DNA of 64,000 bases. Origin: Chrysogorgia sp. JL179-B06. Its lineage: Eukaryota > Cnidaria > Anthozoa > Scleralcyonacea > Chrysogorgiidae. Positions 11,391-18,663 of the stretch are shown piece by piece. Under the pieces are notes generated by a model that saw only the letters and a program-made list of their open reading frames with translations, ran no database searches and had not been told where the DNA came from. Location of the stretch: positions 560,501 to 624,500 of the forward strand of contig JAYKKM010000307.1 in NCBI GenBank assembly GCA_035772405.1, read 5' to 3'. The number at the start of each line of letters is the position of its first letter. Position 1 is the first letter of the stretch. Made by a program: the position numbers and the translations under genes.

Positions 11391-14300
11391 CACGAATCTC
11401 CAATTCTAAAGTGCCCCAAAGCCAGCGTGTTAACTCCATCAGGTAAGATGTGTCGCTTATCGTCATTAGAACTTAACGCTGTCTTGTTAATAGCTTCGGT
11501 GTAGATCTCATGTCCACGTGATCTGAACACGTTCATGGTTTTGTACGCAGGATCGCCAGTGAGTAGACAATCCCTGTAGTCGTCGAACTTAATGTCCTTG
11601 TCGACTACGCCTTTTTTAACACCTTTACACTTTTTCTGATCACCACGCAATGTTCTGAACGCGTAGAGCTTAGCTCTTAGTCCAACGAATTCTAAGACCT
11701 GTTCACCATGATGCTCGTCTTTCATCATACCGACCACCTTCTTGTTGAGACCTATTGGGATACAGCTCGGGTGGTTTTTTACGTAACCGGATGTGTCAAA
11801 CCTCTCCTTAACATCATCAGCGATGTCATCGTAGAAGTCGTCTGTGAAAATTTCGTACATGAGACTATCCGTGTCAGTGAAAAGTAACGTAACCTTATCA
11901 CCGTATTTTGGTTTGATATAGTCGTAGTGAAACTCGTACATGATAGTCTTTGAAATGTCGAGTATGGACATCCCGAGGTAGACTGGCTTGTCGAACTTCA
12001 CTTTAGTCCGTCTCATGTGGACAGCGACTAAATTCTCGTCGAAAATAGTCCTATGGTGATAATTAGGCTTGGCGACTAACTTTCTCATCTTTTCTTCCGT
12101 GGTGACTAGCTGGATGTCAACTCTCTTACGAATATTTTCCATGGTTTTTCCAAAAACAGAGTTATTCATGAGCTTGAAAAAGTCTTTCTCAAACTCGTTC
12201 TTCGCCTTAGTCCTAAGCCGCGTGTTAAGGTCGATGTACGGTTTCATCCACCGACTCTCGAAAAATGTTATTCCACGATGGATCTTTGTGAGTTTCAACC
12301 CTAACCTCAAGTACATCTCAAGATTTTTCTTGTGAAGCACGTAGTTGGTCTTGTTATTCAAATTTGGGATGAGCTTCTCTACTCCGTTAACCATGACTCT
12401 CTCCGGTGCTAAAGGATAGTCATTATGAAGGTCGTGGAGCTCTTCTGGATATTCTAGATCTACTTCTAGAATGCATGGGAAGTCTCGCCAGTTCTCTAGC
12501 TGGTCTTCTGCTATCCACTTGAAACCATGCGTGGGTAGCGGTTCACCCATCCCACCACCGTATAGATTGTTATTGTCTAAGTCTGGTAGAAAGACGCTTG
12601 GTTTTGTAGGATCGTATAGTGAGTCTCCAGTACGTTCAATGATCTCATCACTATTAAGGTGATCCATATACTTGTTGTTCGCAACAGCGTGTCTCTTAGT
12701 GATAGTGCTAACCCCACCACGAATTCCAGCCTCTAACATCAACAGCATGTCTATGTCTGTGATTAACTCCAACTTCACTCCGGTAACTTTAAGTAACGCA
12801 TCCCAAGCTAATCCAGGTGCAGTGTAGTAGAATGCAGGGTCCAGTTCGTAATGAGTTTTACATGTCTTCCTGAAATTCTGAAAGACGTCTTCTAGTAACA
12901 TCACGTCCGTCTTCAGGTAGAGATCATGGTATTCACGCATGGTGGTCATCTCGAAGTGTTTCCAAACTTTCGTAGCGTGTCGGTAGTCTTCTTCAGAGAT
13001 GTCAGTGTTGTTCAGTTTCGAGTGGAACTTTTCTATGGTAGGTAACCATCTCTCGTCGAGAGATGACAACCCAGTCATATGTTCGTAGGGATAGACACCT
13101 TTCTGTGAGACTAACTCGAAGTTCTTGCCAAACACTCTTTTCGTTGAGACTAGATCGTCACTATCAAGATTTTTGACTAACTTGTCTAGACTAGAAGGCA
13201 TGAATTTGACGCTATCGATGAATCTTATTTCTCGCTTGACAGGTCTCTCCTCACCGTCGTTATCTGTCTCGTGATCAACAACGATGTCCTTACTGAACGA
13301 GATATATTTCTCCTCATTGTTCGGAATACATCTGATGTCACCCTCCGTGATGCTAAGATTTTTTATGAAAAGATGTGAGTCATAACCAGACAAGTTGTGA
13401 AAAATAACCGGCACGAACTTCGGAAGCTTATATCTCAAGTTACAACTGCTATGTGCAGCACCACGATACTTACCAGTGAGGTGACAGTGGTCTCTGACTT
13501 TACGGTCTGGATTACCTTTTTTGGTCTTCTGAGTCCAGTCCTTACCACACAACCAACACGACTCACTACTCTCATGGACTTGTTTGTCATCTGATCCGTA
13601 GATCATCTCTTTCGCGACTTTGAACTTGTCGTAAATGTTCTTGACGGCTTTCTCCACCTCCACGACAAATTTTTCACCGATGTTCTCACCTTCAGTTTTT
13701 TTAGTGTAGAGGTAGGGTTCTTCGTAGTGAAGTGAGTCATCATGACACTTTAGGTGAAAACAAAATCCAGATGGTGTGTGGTGTTGGTATTGCGTGGTTG
13801 AGCTACGTGAGTCGTCGTTGACACATCCGTCGATAGGTTCGATGAAGCTCTCGAAGTCCGCGTAGATTACAAATGGTACGTCTTGTGTTTTGTAGACATT
13901 CTCAAACTTTATGGTGCTCCCCTCTTCTGGCATTTCTGTCTTAATACTGTCCACGTTCGAACAACGCTCGACGTGTTTCTCTAGAACTATCTCACTAGTG
14001 AAACTATTTAGACACCGATAGCAAAAGTAGATCTTTCCATTATGTTTTCTCTTAGCGCTGGATAACAACCGGCTCATATTTTTAATCCACGCGTAGTGAG
14101 AGTTAACCGTCCCATCTTCAAGCTGTTCTGTAATGAGTAACAGGTTAATAGTGTTTTTTGGGTCACCTCCAATGAGAAGTGGGTAGACACCGGTTTTCTC
14201 TTCGTATGCGAACACGTTGATGTTAATCTTGTTGTTTTTCGTGAACTTCTTAATGTCCGATAGTGGTGTGGGGAATGAGATCCCACTCCAGTCAAACTTC

Positions 14301-15067
14301 TCAGACTCTACTCTTAGGTTTTTACTTAACCTCTCCGCATTTTTTTGTATCAACGATCTCGCGGAGGTGATGGCCCATTTGATGCACTCGTTGTCAGCCT
14401 TGTTTTGAACGTTGACGATCGCGAGTTTTTTAACCAACGCCGCCGGTGTTGGGATATATGACGACCCGCTTATTGGCTTATATGTGTCAATGTATATGTC
14501 TAGTTTCACGACACGTAGGACTCGCCATCCACTACCTTTTTTCAAGTAAGTCGACAAGTTTTCTAGAATTTTTCCGACAGATCTATCGTATAGCTCATCC
14601 ATATCGGTCCCAGACAACGTGGTGTTCACGAGAGAGCGAAACATCGCGACCGCTTCGACAGGTCCAGCGTCAGTCGCTCTCACCATAACACATTCCAACG
14701 CGAGTTTTGTTTTTAATCCACTCCTCTTTTTTACTTCGCTAGTCCAAAGGTCGATCACGAGAGTTTTCGAATTCGCTAGAAACGTCTTTGGATCTACTTT
14801 CCCTTGAGCGTCTATAGTGAAAGTCTCTGAAAATCCACGCATAGACTGTTCAGTCCTCTCTACGACTTGATCTTGCGCGTCGTGGAACTCTTCTTCTGGT
14901 TCTTGTGCGTCGTGGAACACATCTTCTGGTTCGGTCGTCTCGAATAGGGAGGTTACCTTACTTTTTAGAGACGTGAAAGCAGCTGCGACTCTCTCCCTAA
15001 TTGGCTCTGGTGTATGACTAACAAACCAGTCAGACCATTTGCTAAGTTTTCCTTTCAAGTAGTTCAT
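11378..15067 (-). CDS. polB: Family B DNA polymerase of Polinton type (pPolB)
   Basis: A 1,229-residue polymerase that would replicate the element, probably by protein priming as in related linear genomes. Landmarks in order: acidic repeats with two FHDAQ units (about residues 50-65); a C2H2-like finger FCYRC...H..RC (about 345-365); the ExoI motif YADFES (about 402); a Cys-x2-Cys plus DHCHLTGKYRG plus Cys module resembling the endonuclease VII zinc region (about 510-545); and GYDSHL, ExoII (about 560). There follow YLKTDVM, ExoIII (about 720); DNNNLYGG, motif A (about 830); NNSVFGKT, motif B (about 970); and TDTDSLMYE, motif C (about 1065). All catalytic acids are present, and length is normal for the family. 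It is the leftmost gene and reads outward, so its last codons lie in the terminal repeat. Upstream, AATAAATAGATAAG precedes the start codon. Confidence 0.95.
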   Translation of the reverse strand: MNYLKGKLSKWSDWFVSHTPEPIRERVAAAFTSLKSKVTSLFETTEPEDVFHDAQEPEEEFHDAQDQVVERTEQSMRGFSETFTIDAQGKVDPKTFLANSKTLVIDLWTSEVKKRSGLKTKLALECVMVRATDAGPVEAVAMFRSLVNTTLSGTDMDELYDRSVGKILENLSTYLKKGSGWRVLRVVKLDIYIDTYKPISGSSYIPTPAALVKKLAIVNVQNKADNECIKWAITSARSLIQKNAERLSKNLRVESEKFDWSGISFPTPLSDIKKFTKNNKININVFAYEEKTGVYPLLIGGDPKNTINLLLITEQLEDGTVNSHYAWIKNMSRLLSSAKRKHNGKIYFCYRCLNSFTSEIVLEKHVERCSNVDSIKTEMPEEGSTIKFENVYKTQDVPFVIYADFESFIEPIDGCVNDDSRSSTTQYQHHTPSGFCFHLKCHDDSLHYEEPYLYTKKTEGENIGEKFVVEVEKAVKNIYDKFKVAKEMIYGSDDKQVHESSESCWLCGKDWTQKTKKGNPDRKVRDHCHLTGKYRGAAHSSCNLRYKLPKFVPVIFHNLSGYDSHLFIKNLSITEGDIRCIPNNEEKYISFSKDIVVDHETDNDGEERPVKREIRFIDSVKFMPSSLDKLVKNLDSDDLVSTKRVFGKNFELVSQKGVYPYEHMTGLSSLDERWLPTIEKFHSKLNNTDISEEDYRHATKVWKHFEMTTMREYHDLYLKTDVMLLEDVFQNFRKTCKTHYELDPAFYYTAPGLAWDALLKVTGVKLELITDIDMLLMLEAGIRGGVSTITKRHAVANNKYMDHLNSDEIIERTGDSLYDPTKPSVFLPDLDNNNLYGGGMGEPLPTHGFKWIAEDQLENWRDFPCILEVDLEYPEELHDLHNDYPLAPERVMVNGVEKLIPNLNNKTNYVLHKKNLEMYLRLGLKLTKIHRGITFFESRWMKPYIDLNTRLRTKAKNEFEKDFFKLMNNSVFGKTMENIRKRVDIQLVTTEEKMRKLVAKPNYHHRTIFDENLVAVHMRRTKVKFDKPVYLGMSILDISKTIMYEFHYDYIKPKYGDKVTLLFTDTDSLMYEIFTDDFYDDIADDVKERFDTSGYVKNHPSCIPIGLNKKVVGMMKDEHHGEQVLEFVGLRAKLYAFRTLRGDQKKCKGVKKGVVDKDIKFDDYRDCLLTGDPAYKTMNVFRSRGHEIYTEAINKTALSSNDDKRHILPDGVNTLALGHFRIGDSCTYL

Positions 15068-15119
15068 CTTATCTATTTATTATTGTGTGCTCACTTTAAA
15101 CAAAAGTCGATTCTATAAG

Positions 15120-15146
15120 TTTCGAAAGACACAAAGCCTTTCGAAA
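15120..15146. terminator. Hairpin between polB and the upstream small gene
   Basis: TTTCGAAAG (15120-15128) pairs with CTTTCGAAA (15138-15146). It lies just past the stop codon of the minus-strand gene at 15161-15451 and before the start of polB, the position seen for hairpins after other genes of this element. Confidence 0.5.
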
Positions 15147-15160
15147 TTAAAAAAAGTTTC

Positions 15161-15451
15161 TCATCTCACGAACTCAACGTATTCTGATTCACTCATTCGA
15201 GTTTGTAAAAAGTAAAATATCACTCCAGACGAGTGAAAATAATGACGACGAACCATCGCTATCAGCATGTCAAGAGTCATGTCACCGTCTTCGTCAGTGT
15301 ATACTCTGGTGAACGTTTCAATCTCGTGGTTGGAGACAGTCTGTCCATATCCGAGTACTTCGAACAGTAGAACAAGTCTAAGCATACTGTCGGCTTCGTT
15401 AAACCAGGTGTCTATTATCATCTCGATAAGTTCACTTGTTATCATGTTCAT
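15161..15451 (-). CDS. Small acidic, probably helical protein of unknown function
   Basis: 96 residues, with Met-rich helices at the N-terminus (ITSELIEMIIDTWFNEADSM) and a DEDGDMTLD segment that superficially resembles an EF-hand loop. A single loop with no clear partner is weak evidence of calcium binding. No catalytic motif or membrane segment is seen. It lies between the polymerase and a DNA-binding protein in the replication-side minus-strand block, which is the only hint of role. Met3 would be an alternative start. Family not recognised. Confidence 0.65.
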   Translation of the reverse strand: MNMITSELIEMIIDTWFNEADSMLRLVLLFEVLGYGQTVSNHEIETFTRVYTDEDGDMTLDMLIAMVRRHYFHSSGVIFYFLQTRMSESEYVEFVR

Positions 15452-15495
15452 TGTTCGTCTTTACTTTTACAACTTTTAAACAAAGTGAACTCGAT

Positions 15496-15906
15496 TCATT
15501 CTTTTCGAAATGTATACGTAACTCCGTCAACTATGAGACTTTTCCCTGTTTTTATACGGTAAGTAATAGACCCTGCAAACATTTTCAAACTGTTTGCTAA
15601 CTCAAATATACTTTTGTATTTTGTTTCCTCTCCAGTGTCCGTGTTTGTTTTAGTCACGATCTGAGCAGGTTTTCTAACTCTACAATGATTGTATCTTTTC
15701 GGTAATTCTATTGGGTCTAACTCTAGTGTCTCTCTAATTTCGCTACGACTTACGTTACATCTTAGTTTAACTCCTCGCTCTTTCGCGATAGTTTTTAAAT
15801 CTTTTAGAGTTTGATAGTCGTCCTTCTCTTTTTTTGGTTTTTGTTTTCTTACATACTTAACTTTTGGTTTTTGAATTTTGTTGAGTGAACCTTTTGGTCG
15901 TGTCAT
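15496..15906 (-). CDS. Basic DNA-binding protein with NUMOD1/SAP-like segments
   Basis: 136 residues. The N-terminus is strongly basic and starts with an AT-hook-like RPKGSLNK stretch. The middle (TLKDLKTIAKERGVKL) resembles a SAP-type helix pair. The C-terminus (SIFELANSLKMFAGSITYRI followed by G.SLIVDGVTYTF) has the shape of a NUMOD1 helix-turn-helix repeat, as found next to homing nucleases and in viral DNA-binding proteins. It probably binds element DNA and may act in replication, packaging or regulation. Upstream ATATAAAAAGAG precedes the start. A partial repeat of the GSLNKI coding sequence lies just upstream at about 15938-15970, in another frame. Confidence 0.7.
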   Translation of the reverse strand: MTRPKGSLNKIQKPKVKYVRKQKPKKEKDDYQTLKDLKTIAKERGVKLRCNVSRSEIRETLELDPIELPKRYNHCRVRKPAQIVTKTNTDTGEETKYKSIFELANSLKMFAGSITYRIKTGKSLIVDGVTYTFRKE

Positions 15907-15957
15907 CTCTTTTTATATAATGTCTTTTTTTAAAGAAAAAATGTTTTTCAATTTTGT

Positions 15958-16131
15958 TTAGAGATCCATCACGAGGACGACACCTAATCTGATAGATTGA
16001 GCACCCCATTTGACGAGGTGACCACCCGCTACTAACAAGACACAACCTACTGTCAACTTTGTTGTGAATGCAAAGGTGGAGGTGTCTTTCACAATGATCG
16101 TACTGTTGTCTTCACTAGTAGTGTTGTCCAT
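15958..16131 (-). CDS. Small membrane protein (57 aa)
   Basis: A short gene starting at the ATG of AATAAATGG (16131) and ending TAA at 15958-15960. The first 28 residues are polar and Ser/Thr-rich. They are followed by hydrophobic KLTVGCVLLVAGGHLV and a second hydrophobic stretch (IRLGVVLVMDL), so one or two short membrane helices are likely. The gene is supported by its start context, shared with most genes of the element, and by filling the gap between two clear genes. Similar small membrane proteins are usual in Polinton-type elements. Function unknown. Confidence 0.7.
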   Translation of the reverse strand: MDNTTSEDNSTIIVKDTSTFAFTTKLTVGCVLLVAGGHLVKWGAQSIRLGVVLVMDL

Positions 16132-16142
16132 TTATTATAAGT

Positions 16143-16170
16143 TTTCCAAACACGTTACTGTGTTTGGAAA
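16143..16170. terminator. Hairpin after the 16189-16692 gene
   Basis: TTTCCAAACAC (16143-16153) pairs perfectly with GTGTTTGGAAA (16160-16170) around a 6-nt loop. It sits between the stop codon of the upstream minus-strand gene and the start of the next. Confidence 0.55.
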
Positions 16171-16188
16171 CTATAGGGAGACACTAAC

Positions 16189-16692
16189 TTAGAAGAGTAT
16201 ACGTTCACGTTTTAGTTTCGTTTTCGTTTCTTTCTTTTCGTCTAAGATTACTATTTCATGAAAGTACAACTGTAAGTGTGCTACTCCGTCTTTGATGAAT
16301 GCACTACTCACATCGATGGCTGTATTTACTTTGTATTTCTTAAGTTTCAACAGATCGTCGAATTTCACCTCCTCATCGTCCTCCTTGTACGCTGTGAAGA
16401 GATCAGGATTCGCTTTGACGTATACCTTGTCATTGTACAATCCACTTTTCACTTCAGTGACCACGACACCCTTGTTCGCAAGTCCTTTCAAACAGTCTTC
16501 TCCAACCTTCTCCAGTTTCGCCAACTGGTCTTCATCGAGACACAACGCTGCAGTGAATTTTGTCTTATCAAACTTACTCACTTGAACACCAAATGTGAAC
16601 ACATCTTTGAGTAGGATAGGTTTCATTTTGATACTCACTGTAGCGTTGTTGAATTTCTTGTTAATCATACACTTTCCAAATTCTATACTCAT
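16189..16692 (-). CDS. Possible single-stranded-DNA-binding (OB-fold-like) protein
   Basis: 167 residues, soluble and with alternating strand-like segments (NATVSIKMKPILLKDVF, KFTAALCLDEDQ, HLQLYFHEIVIL) around a charged middle (YKEDDEEVKFDDLLKLKKYK). The pattern of a substrate-loop region followed by AIDVSSAFIKDGVAHLQLYF resembles phage and viral single-stranded-DNA-binding proteins, and the gene stands in the replication-side block near the polymerase. There is no diagnostic motif, so this is a guess from overall shape and context. TATAATAAAGAG precedes the start. Confidence 0.55.
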   Translation of the reverse strand: MSIEFGKCMINKKFNNATVSIKMKPILLKDVFTFGVQVSKFDKTKFTAALCLDEDQLAKLEKVGEDCLKGLANKGVVVTEVKSGLYNDKVYVKANPDLFTAYKEDDEEVKFDDLLKLKKYKVNTAIDVSSAFIKDGVAHLQLYFHEIVILDEKKETKTKLKRERILF

Positions 16693-16747
16693 TCTCTTTA
16701 TTATACTCTACTTTTTTCCAATCACCTAGTGTGCGTTATTGATTTCT

Positions 16748-17149
16748 TTAAACGATGTACGCCAACATCTTGTAACCAACCCACCCCGTACCTAGATACA
16801 TTGCTCCTTCTGTTATCGATAGGTACTCTTGCATCTCTGACGATGGTGTATAGTAATCGCGTAATTTTGGTTCTTTGCGAAACGTTGCGCTAAGTAAGTC
16901 AAGAGCTGAGTTTGTGACGTTTATGTCGCGGTTAGCGTCCGACAAAGCAAGTCGTAGTCTCGCAAGTTTGTCACGATGTTCAACCTCTTCTTCATTCCAC
17001 TTTTCTCTCTCTCGCGCGAGTCTTTCCATCGCAAGGTTGTGACGTTTCATCTCTTCGCCGTATTTGTTCCCATCTAGACTTTTGAAAAGAAAACCAGCAC
17101 CTGCAAATGCAAGTGCATTGAATAATCCTCCTGCCATCATAGTTGTCAT
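16748..17149 (-). CDS. Membrane-anchored coiled-coil protein
   Basis: 133 residues. A hydrophobic, Gly/Ala-rich N-terminal segment (GGLFNALAFAGAGFLFKSL) is a likely membrane anchor. It is followed by a highly charged coiled coil from about residue 30 to 90 (KRHNLAMERLAREREKWNEE onward). The C-terminus (MYLGTGWVGYKMLAYIV) is again hydrophobic. Proteins of this layout recur in Polinton-type elements of invertebrates and may be structural. It diverges from the next plus-strand gene across a 71-bp gap (17150-17220) that must hold both promoters. Upstream AAAATAAAAG precedes the start. Confidence 0.65.
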   Translation of the reverse strand: MTTMMAGGLFNALAFAGAGFLFKSLDGNKYGEEMKRHNLAMERLAREREKWNEEEVEHRDKLARLRLALSDANRDINVTNSALDLLSATFRKEPKLRDYYTPSSEMQEYLSITEGAMYLGTGWVGYKMLAYIV

Positions 17150-17220
17150 CTTTTATTTTATCAACTATAGTTTTTCATTCACCTCCATATTTTAATTAAA
17201 CTCGACTTCTCCTCTAATAA

Positions 17221-17424
17221 ATGTTTACAGGAGCACGATCACGACAATCACATTTAGAAGAGTACGCAATTAAAGTGTTGAAATTAGAGAAAAAGATTGT
17301 GGAGTTAGAGGATTACGCAAAGTTTCGCGTAGAGAAAATAAATACTCTGGAGTATGAGAATAAGTATTACAAAAGTCAACATGGTGAGGCGACTGTTAAA
17401 AAGAGGTCACTAGGTTCTGACTAG
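17221..17424 (+). CDS. Short coiled-coil protein (67 aa)
   Basis: Almost the whole protein forms heptads (LEEYAIKVLKLEKKIVELED, then INTLEYENKYY). The ends are basic, and no membrane segment is seen. The start is chosen because TAATAAATG precedes it directly, as in most genes of the element. A 43-bp tandem repeat begins just before or at its stop codon. Function unknown; a scaffold or oligomerisation role is plausible. Confidence 0.6.
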   Translation: MFTGARSRQSHLEEYAIKVLKLEKKIVELEDYAKFRVEKINTLEYENKYYKSQHGEATVKKRSLGSD

Positions 17425-17566
17425 CTTTGACATGTGTGTGACTAGCTTTTGACTAGAATTTGACTAGCTTTGACATGTGTGTGACTAGCTTTTGACTAGA
17501 ATTTGACTAGCTTTGACATGTGTGTGACTAGCTTTTGACTAGAATTTGACTAGCTTTGACTAGAAC
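17419..17566. repeat. 43-bp tandem repeat, about 3.3 copies
   Basis: The unit contains TGACTAGC, TTGACATGTGTG and TTTGACTAGAA. The spacing of the CATGTGTG core is exactly 43 bp twice (17431, 17474, 17517). It fills the gap between the 67-aa and 109-aa genes and is the only tandem array inside the element. Confidence 0.9.
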
Positions 17567-17577
17567 TATAGATAAAG

Positions 17578-17907
17578 ATGGAAACCATAACGAACAATAA
17601 ACCTGAGAAGATAAAAGATCCACGACGAGTAGCCTCTGGGAAAAGACTTGCTGTAATTAGTAAAGAGGCAAAAGAGAGAAAAGCTCGTGAGAGATTTGAA
17701 GAGGGAGAGCGATGTAATGAACGAAGTGAAAGCGATTTTAGTTTTGAGTATGCTATTGGAACGATTGGTGCTATCGCAGGTGTTGGTGCACTGTACTTTG
17801 CGTACCTACAAAACAAATCTCAAGACGAGTCTCAAGACAAGTCCACACCACCGTCATCAACGACACCTATCACACCTGTTACCTCTGCCCTCGAGACTTT
17901 TGACTAA
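17578..17907 (+). CDS. Single-span membrane protein with basic N-terminus (109 aa)
   Basis: The first 45 residues are basic and carry a KDPRRVASGKRLA segment of a kind seen in Polinton-type elements. A hydrophobic helix follows (YAIGTIGAIAGVGALYFAYL, about residues 58-78). The tail is polar and rich in Ser, Thr and Pro with a repeated SQDxSQD unit. The order suggests a bitopic membrane protein. Function not known. Confidence 0.7.
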   Translation: METITNNKPEKIKDPRRVASGKRLAVISKEAKERKARERFEEGERCNERSESDFSFEYAIGTIGAIAGVGALYFAYLQNKSQDESQDKSTPPSSTTPITPVTSALETFD

Positions 17908-17926
17908 AAAACACTATAATAAAAGA

Positions 17927-18151
17927 ATGACAGATCGAAAAGTAATCATGAACGAAGTGTACGATACTTTACTCTACGTCGCAGCCGCAGTTGGTATTAG
18001 TATGGTATCAAAGAAAGTTTTTGGAGAGTCACTTGGAACACCAAGTAGTCTTGTCGGGACATTGAAACTCGCGGTCGCAGTGAGTGCTGGAACAGTCGCT
18101 GTGAAACTTGCACAACAAAAAGGATTCGTCCCTGACGATCCTTTCGAGTGA
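17927..18151 (+). CDS. Small hydrophobic membrane protein (74 aa)
   Basis: The start at 17927 is preceded by ACTATAATAAAAGA, matching the start context of neighbouring genes; a longer reading frame from 17687 overlaps the previous gene and is not needed. The protein has two hydrophobic stretches (YDTLLYVAAAVGISMV and LKLAVAVSAGTVAVKL) separated by a Gly/Ser-rich turn, and ends PDDPFE. It is a candidate two-span membrane protein of unknown role in the block of membrane-protein genes. Confidence 0.7.
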   Translation: MTDRKVIMNEVYDTLLYVAAAVGISMVSKKVFGESLGTPSSLVGTLKLAVAVSAGTVAVKLAQQKGFVPDDPFE

Positions 18152-18174
18152 GAGTTAGTTTAGACGTATGTTTT

Positions 18175-18194
18175 TGTAATGAGTAGTCATTACA
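18175..18194. terminator. Hairpin after the 74-aa membrane-protein gene
   Basis: TGTAATGA (18175-18182) pairs with TCATTACA (18187-18194) around GTAG. It is T-rich on the 5' side and lies 23 bp past the stop codon at 18151. Confidence 0.5.
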
Positions 18195-18220
18195 CAATTT
18201 TTTCTCGTTCATAATAAAGA

Positions 18221-18598
18221 ATGTTCAGTCAAAACTTAGAAGAGTTAAGTCTTGCGGTGAAGAAAGATTTGCGGAGTTCAAAGAAGAAAATGTTACGACT
18301 CAAAGTGAAAGCTATTGTGAAAGTGATTGTGACCACAGTTGTGCTTGTCAGTGGGATAGTCGTGACTATCTTGGTTCCGAATCCAATAACAGGAGCTATC
18401 GCTCTTGGTGCAGCCACGATGTTGTCGGGATCAGAAGGGATTAAACATACGGTGAAAAGGTTCAAGTCTGTGAGAGAAAACAAGAAGATTATCAAAGAGA
18501 CAGACAAAGAGACTGATGAGAGGATCTTCGTTGATAAAATTAGAACTTCGATGGGTGATCCGACTGCACCACCTCTGTATCCAAATTTGGAAGCATAG
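18221..18598 (+). CDS. Two-helix membrane protein ending in overlapping PTAP, PPxY and LYPxL motifs
   Basis: 125 residues. A basic N-terminal helix is followed by a hydrophobic segment (IVKVIVTTVVLVSGIVVTIL, about 33-52) and a second one (ITGAIALGAATML, about 55-70). A charged cytoplasm-like region then ends in DPTAPPLYPNLEA. This tail contains PTAP, PPLY (PPxY) and LYPNL (LYPxL). In enveloped viruses these motifs recruit TSG101, NEDD4-family ligases and ALIX, respectively, to drive ESCRT-mediated budding. The position at the extreme C-terminus of a membrane protein suits that role, but function here is inferred. CATAATAAAGA precedes the start. A hairpin and a convergent gene follow. Confidence 0.8.
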   Translation: MFSQNLEELSLAVKKDLRSSKKKMLRLKVKAIVKVIVTTVVLVSGIVVTILVPNPITGAIALGAATMLSGSEGIKHTVKRFKSVRENKKIIKETDKETDERIFVDKIRTSMGDPTAPPLYPNLEA

Positions 18599-18626
18599 AA
18601 CGGCATCCGCTGTATTCAGATTTATT

Positions 18627-18657
18627 TTTTTTTGTAACCAGAACGATTACAAAAAAA
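18627..18657. terminator. Hairpin between convergent genes
   Basis: TTTTTTTGTAA (18627-18637) pairs with TTACAAAAAAA (18647-18657). It lies between the plus-strand gene ending at 18598 and the minus-strand gene ending at 18664, so one structure could serve both strands. Confidence 0.6.
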
Positions 18658-18663
18658 GTTCTC

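Noticed and set aside
15161..15451. EF-hand calcium-binding protein
   Set aside because: One DEDGDMTLD stretch resembles a loop, but the flanking helices and conserved Gly/Ile/Glu positions do not fit well, and there is no second hand.
15267..15479. Ser/Val-rich plus-strand frame
   Set aside because: Antisense of the 96-aa gene; no start context or family.
17410..17570. CRISPR-like array
   Set aside because: The repeats are contiguous 43-bp tandem units without unique spacers, in a eukaryotic genome.
17687..18151. A 154-codon plus-strand frame
   Set aside because: Its first half overlaps the 109-aa gene in another phase and is low-complexity. The ATG at 17927 with its TATAATAAA context gives a compact membrane protein instead.
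18229..18606. 125-codon minus-strand frame opposite the late-domain protein
   Set aside because: An antisense shadow of the 18221-18598 gene, which has the better start context and sensible protein features.
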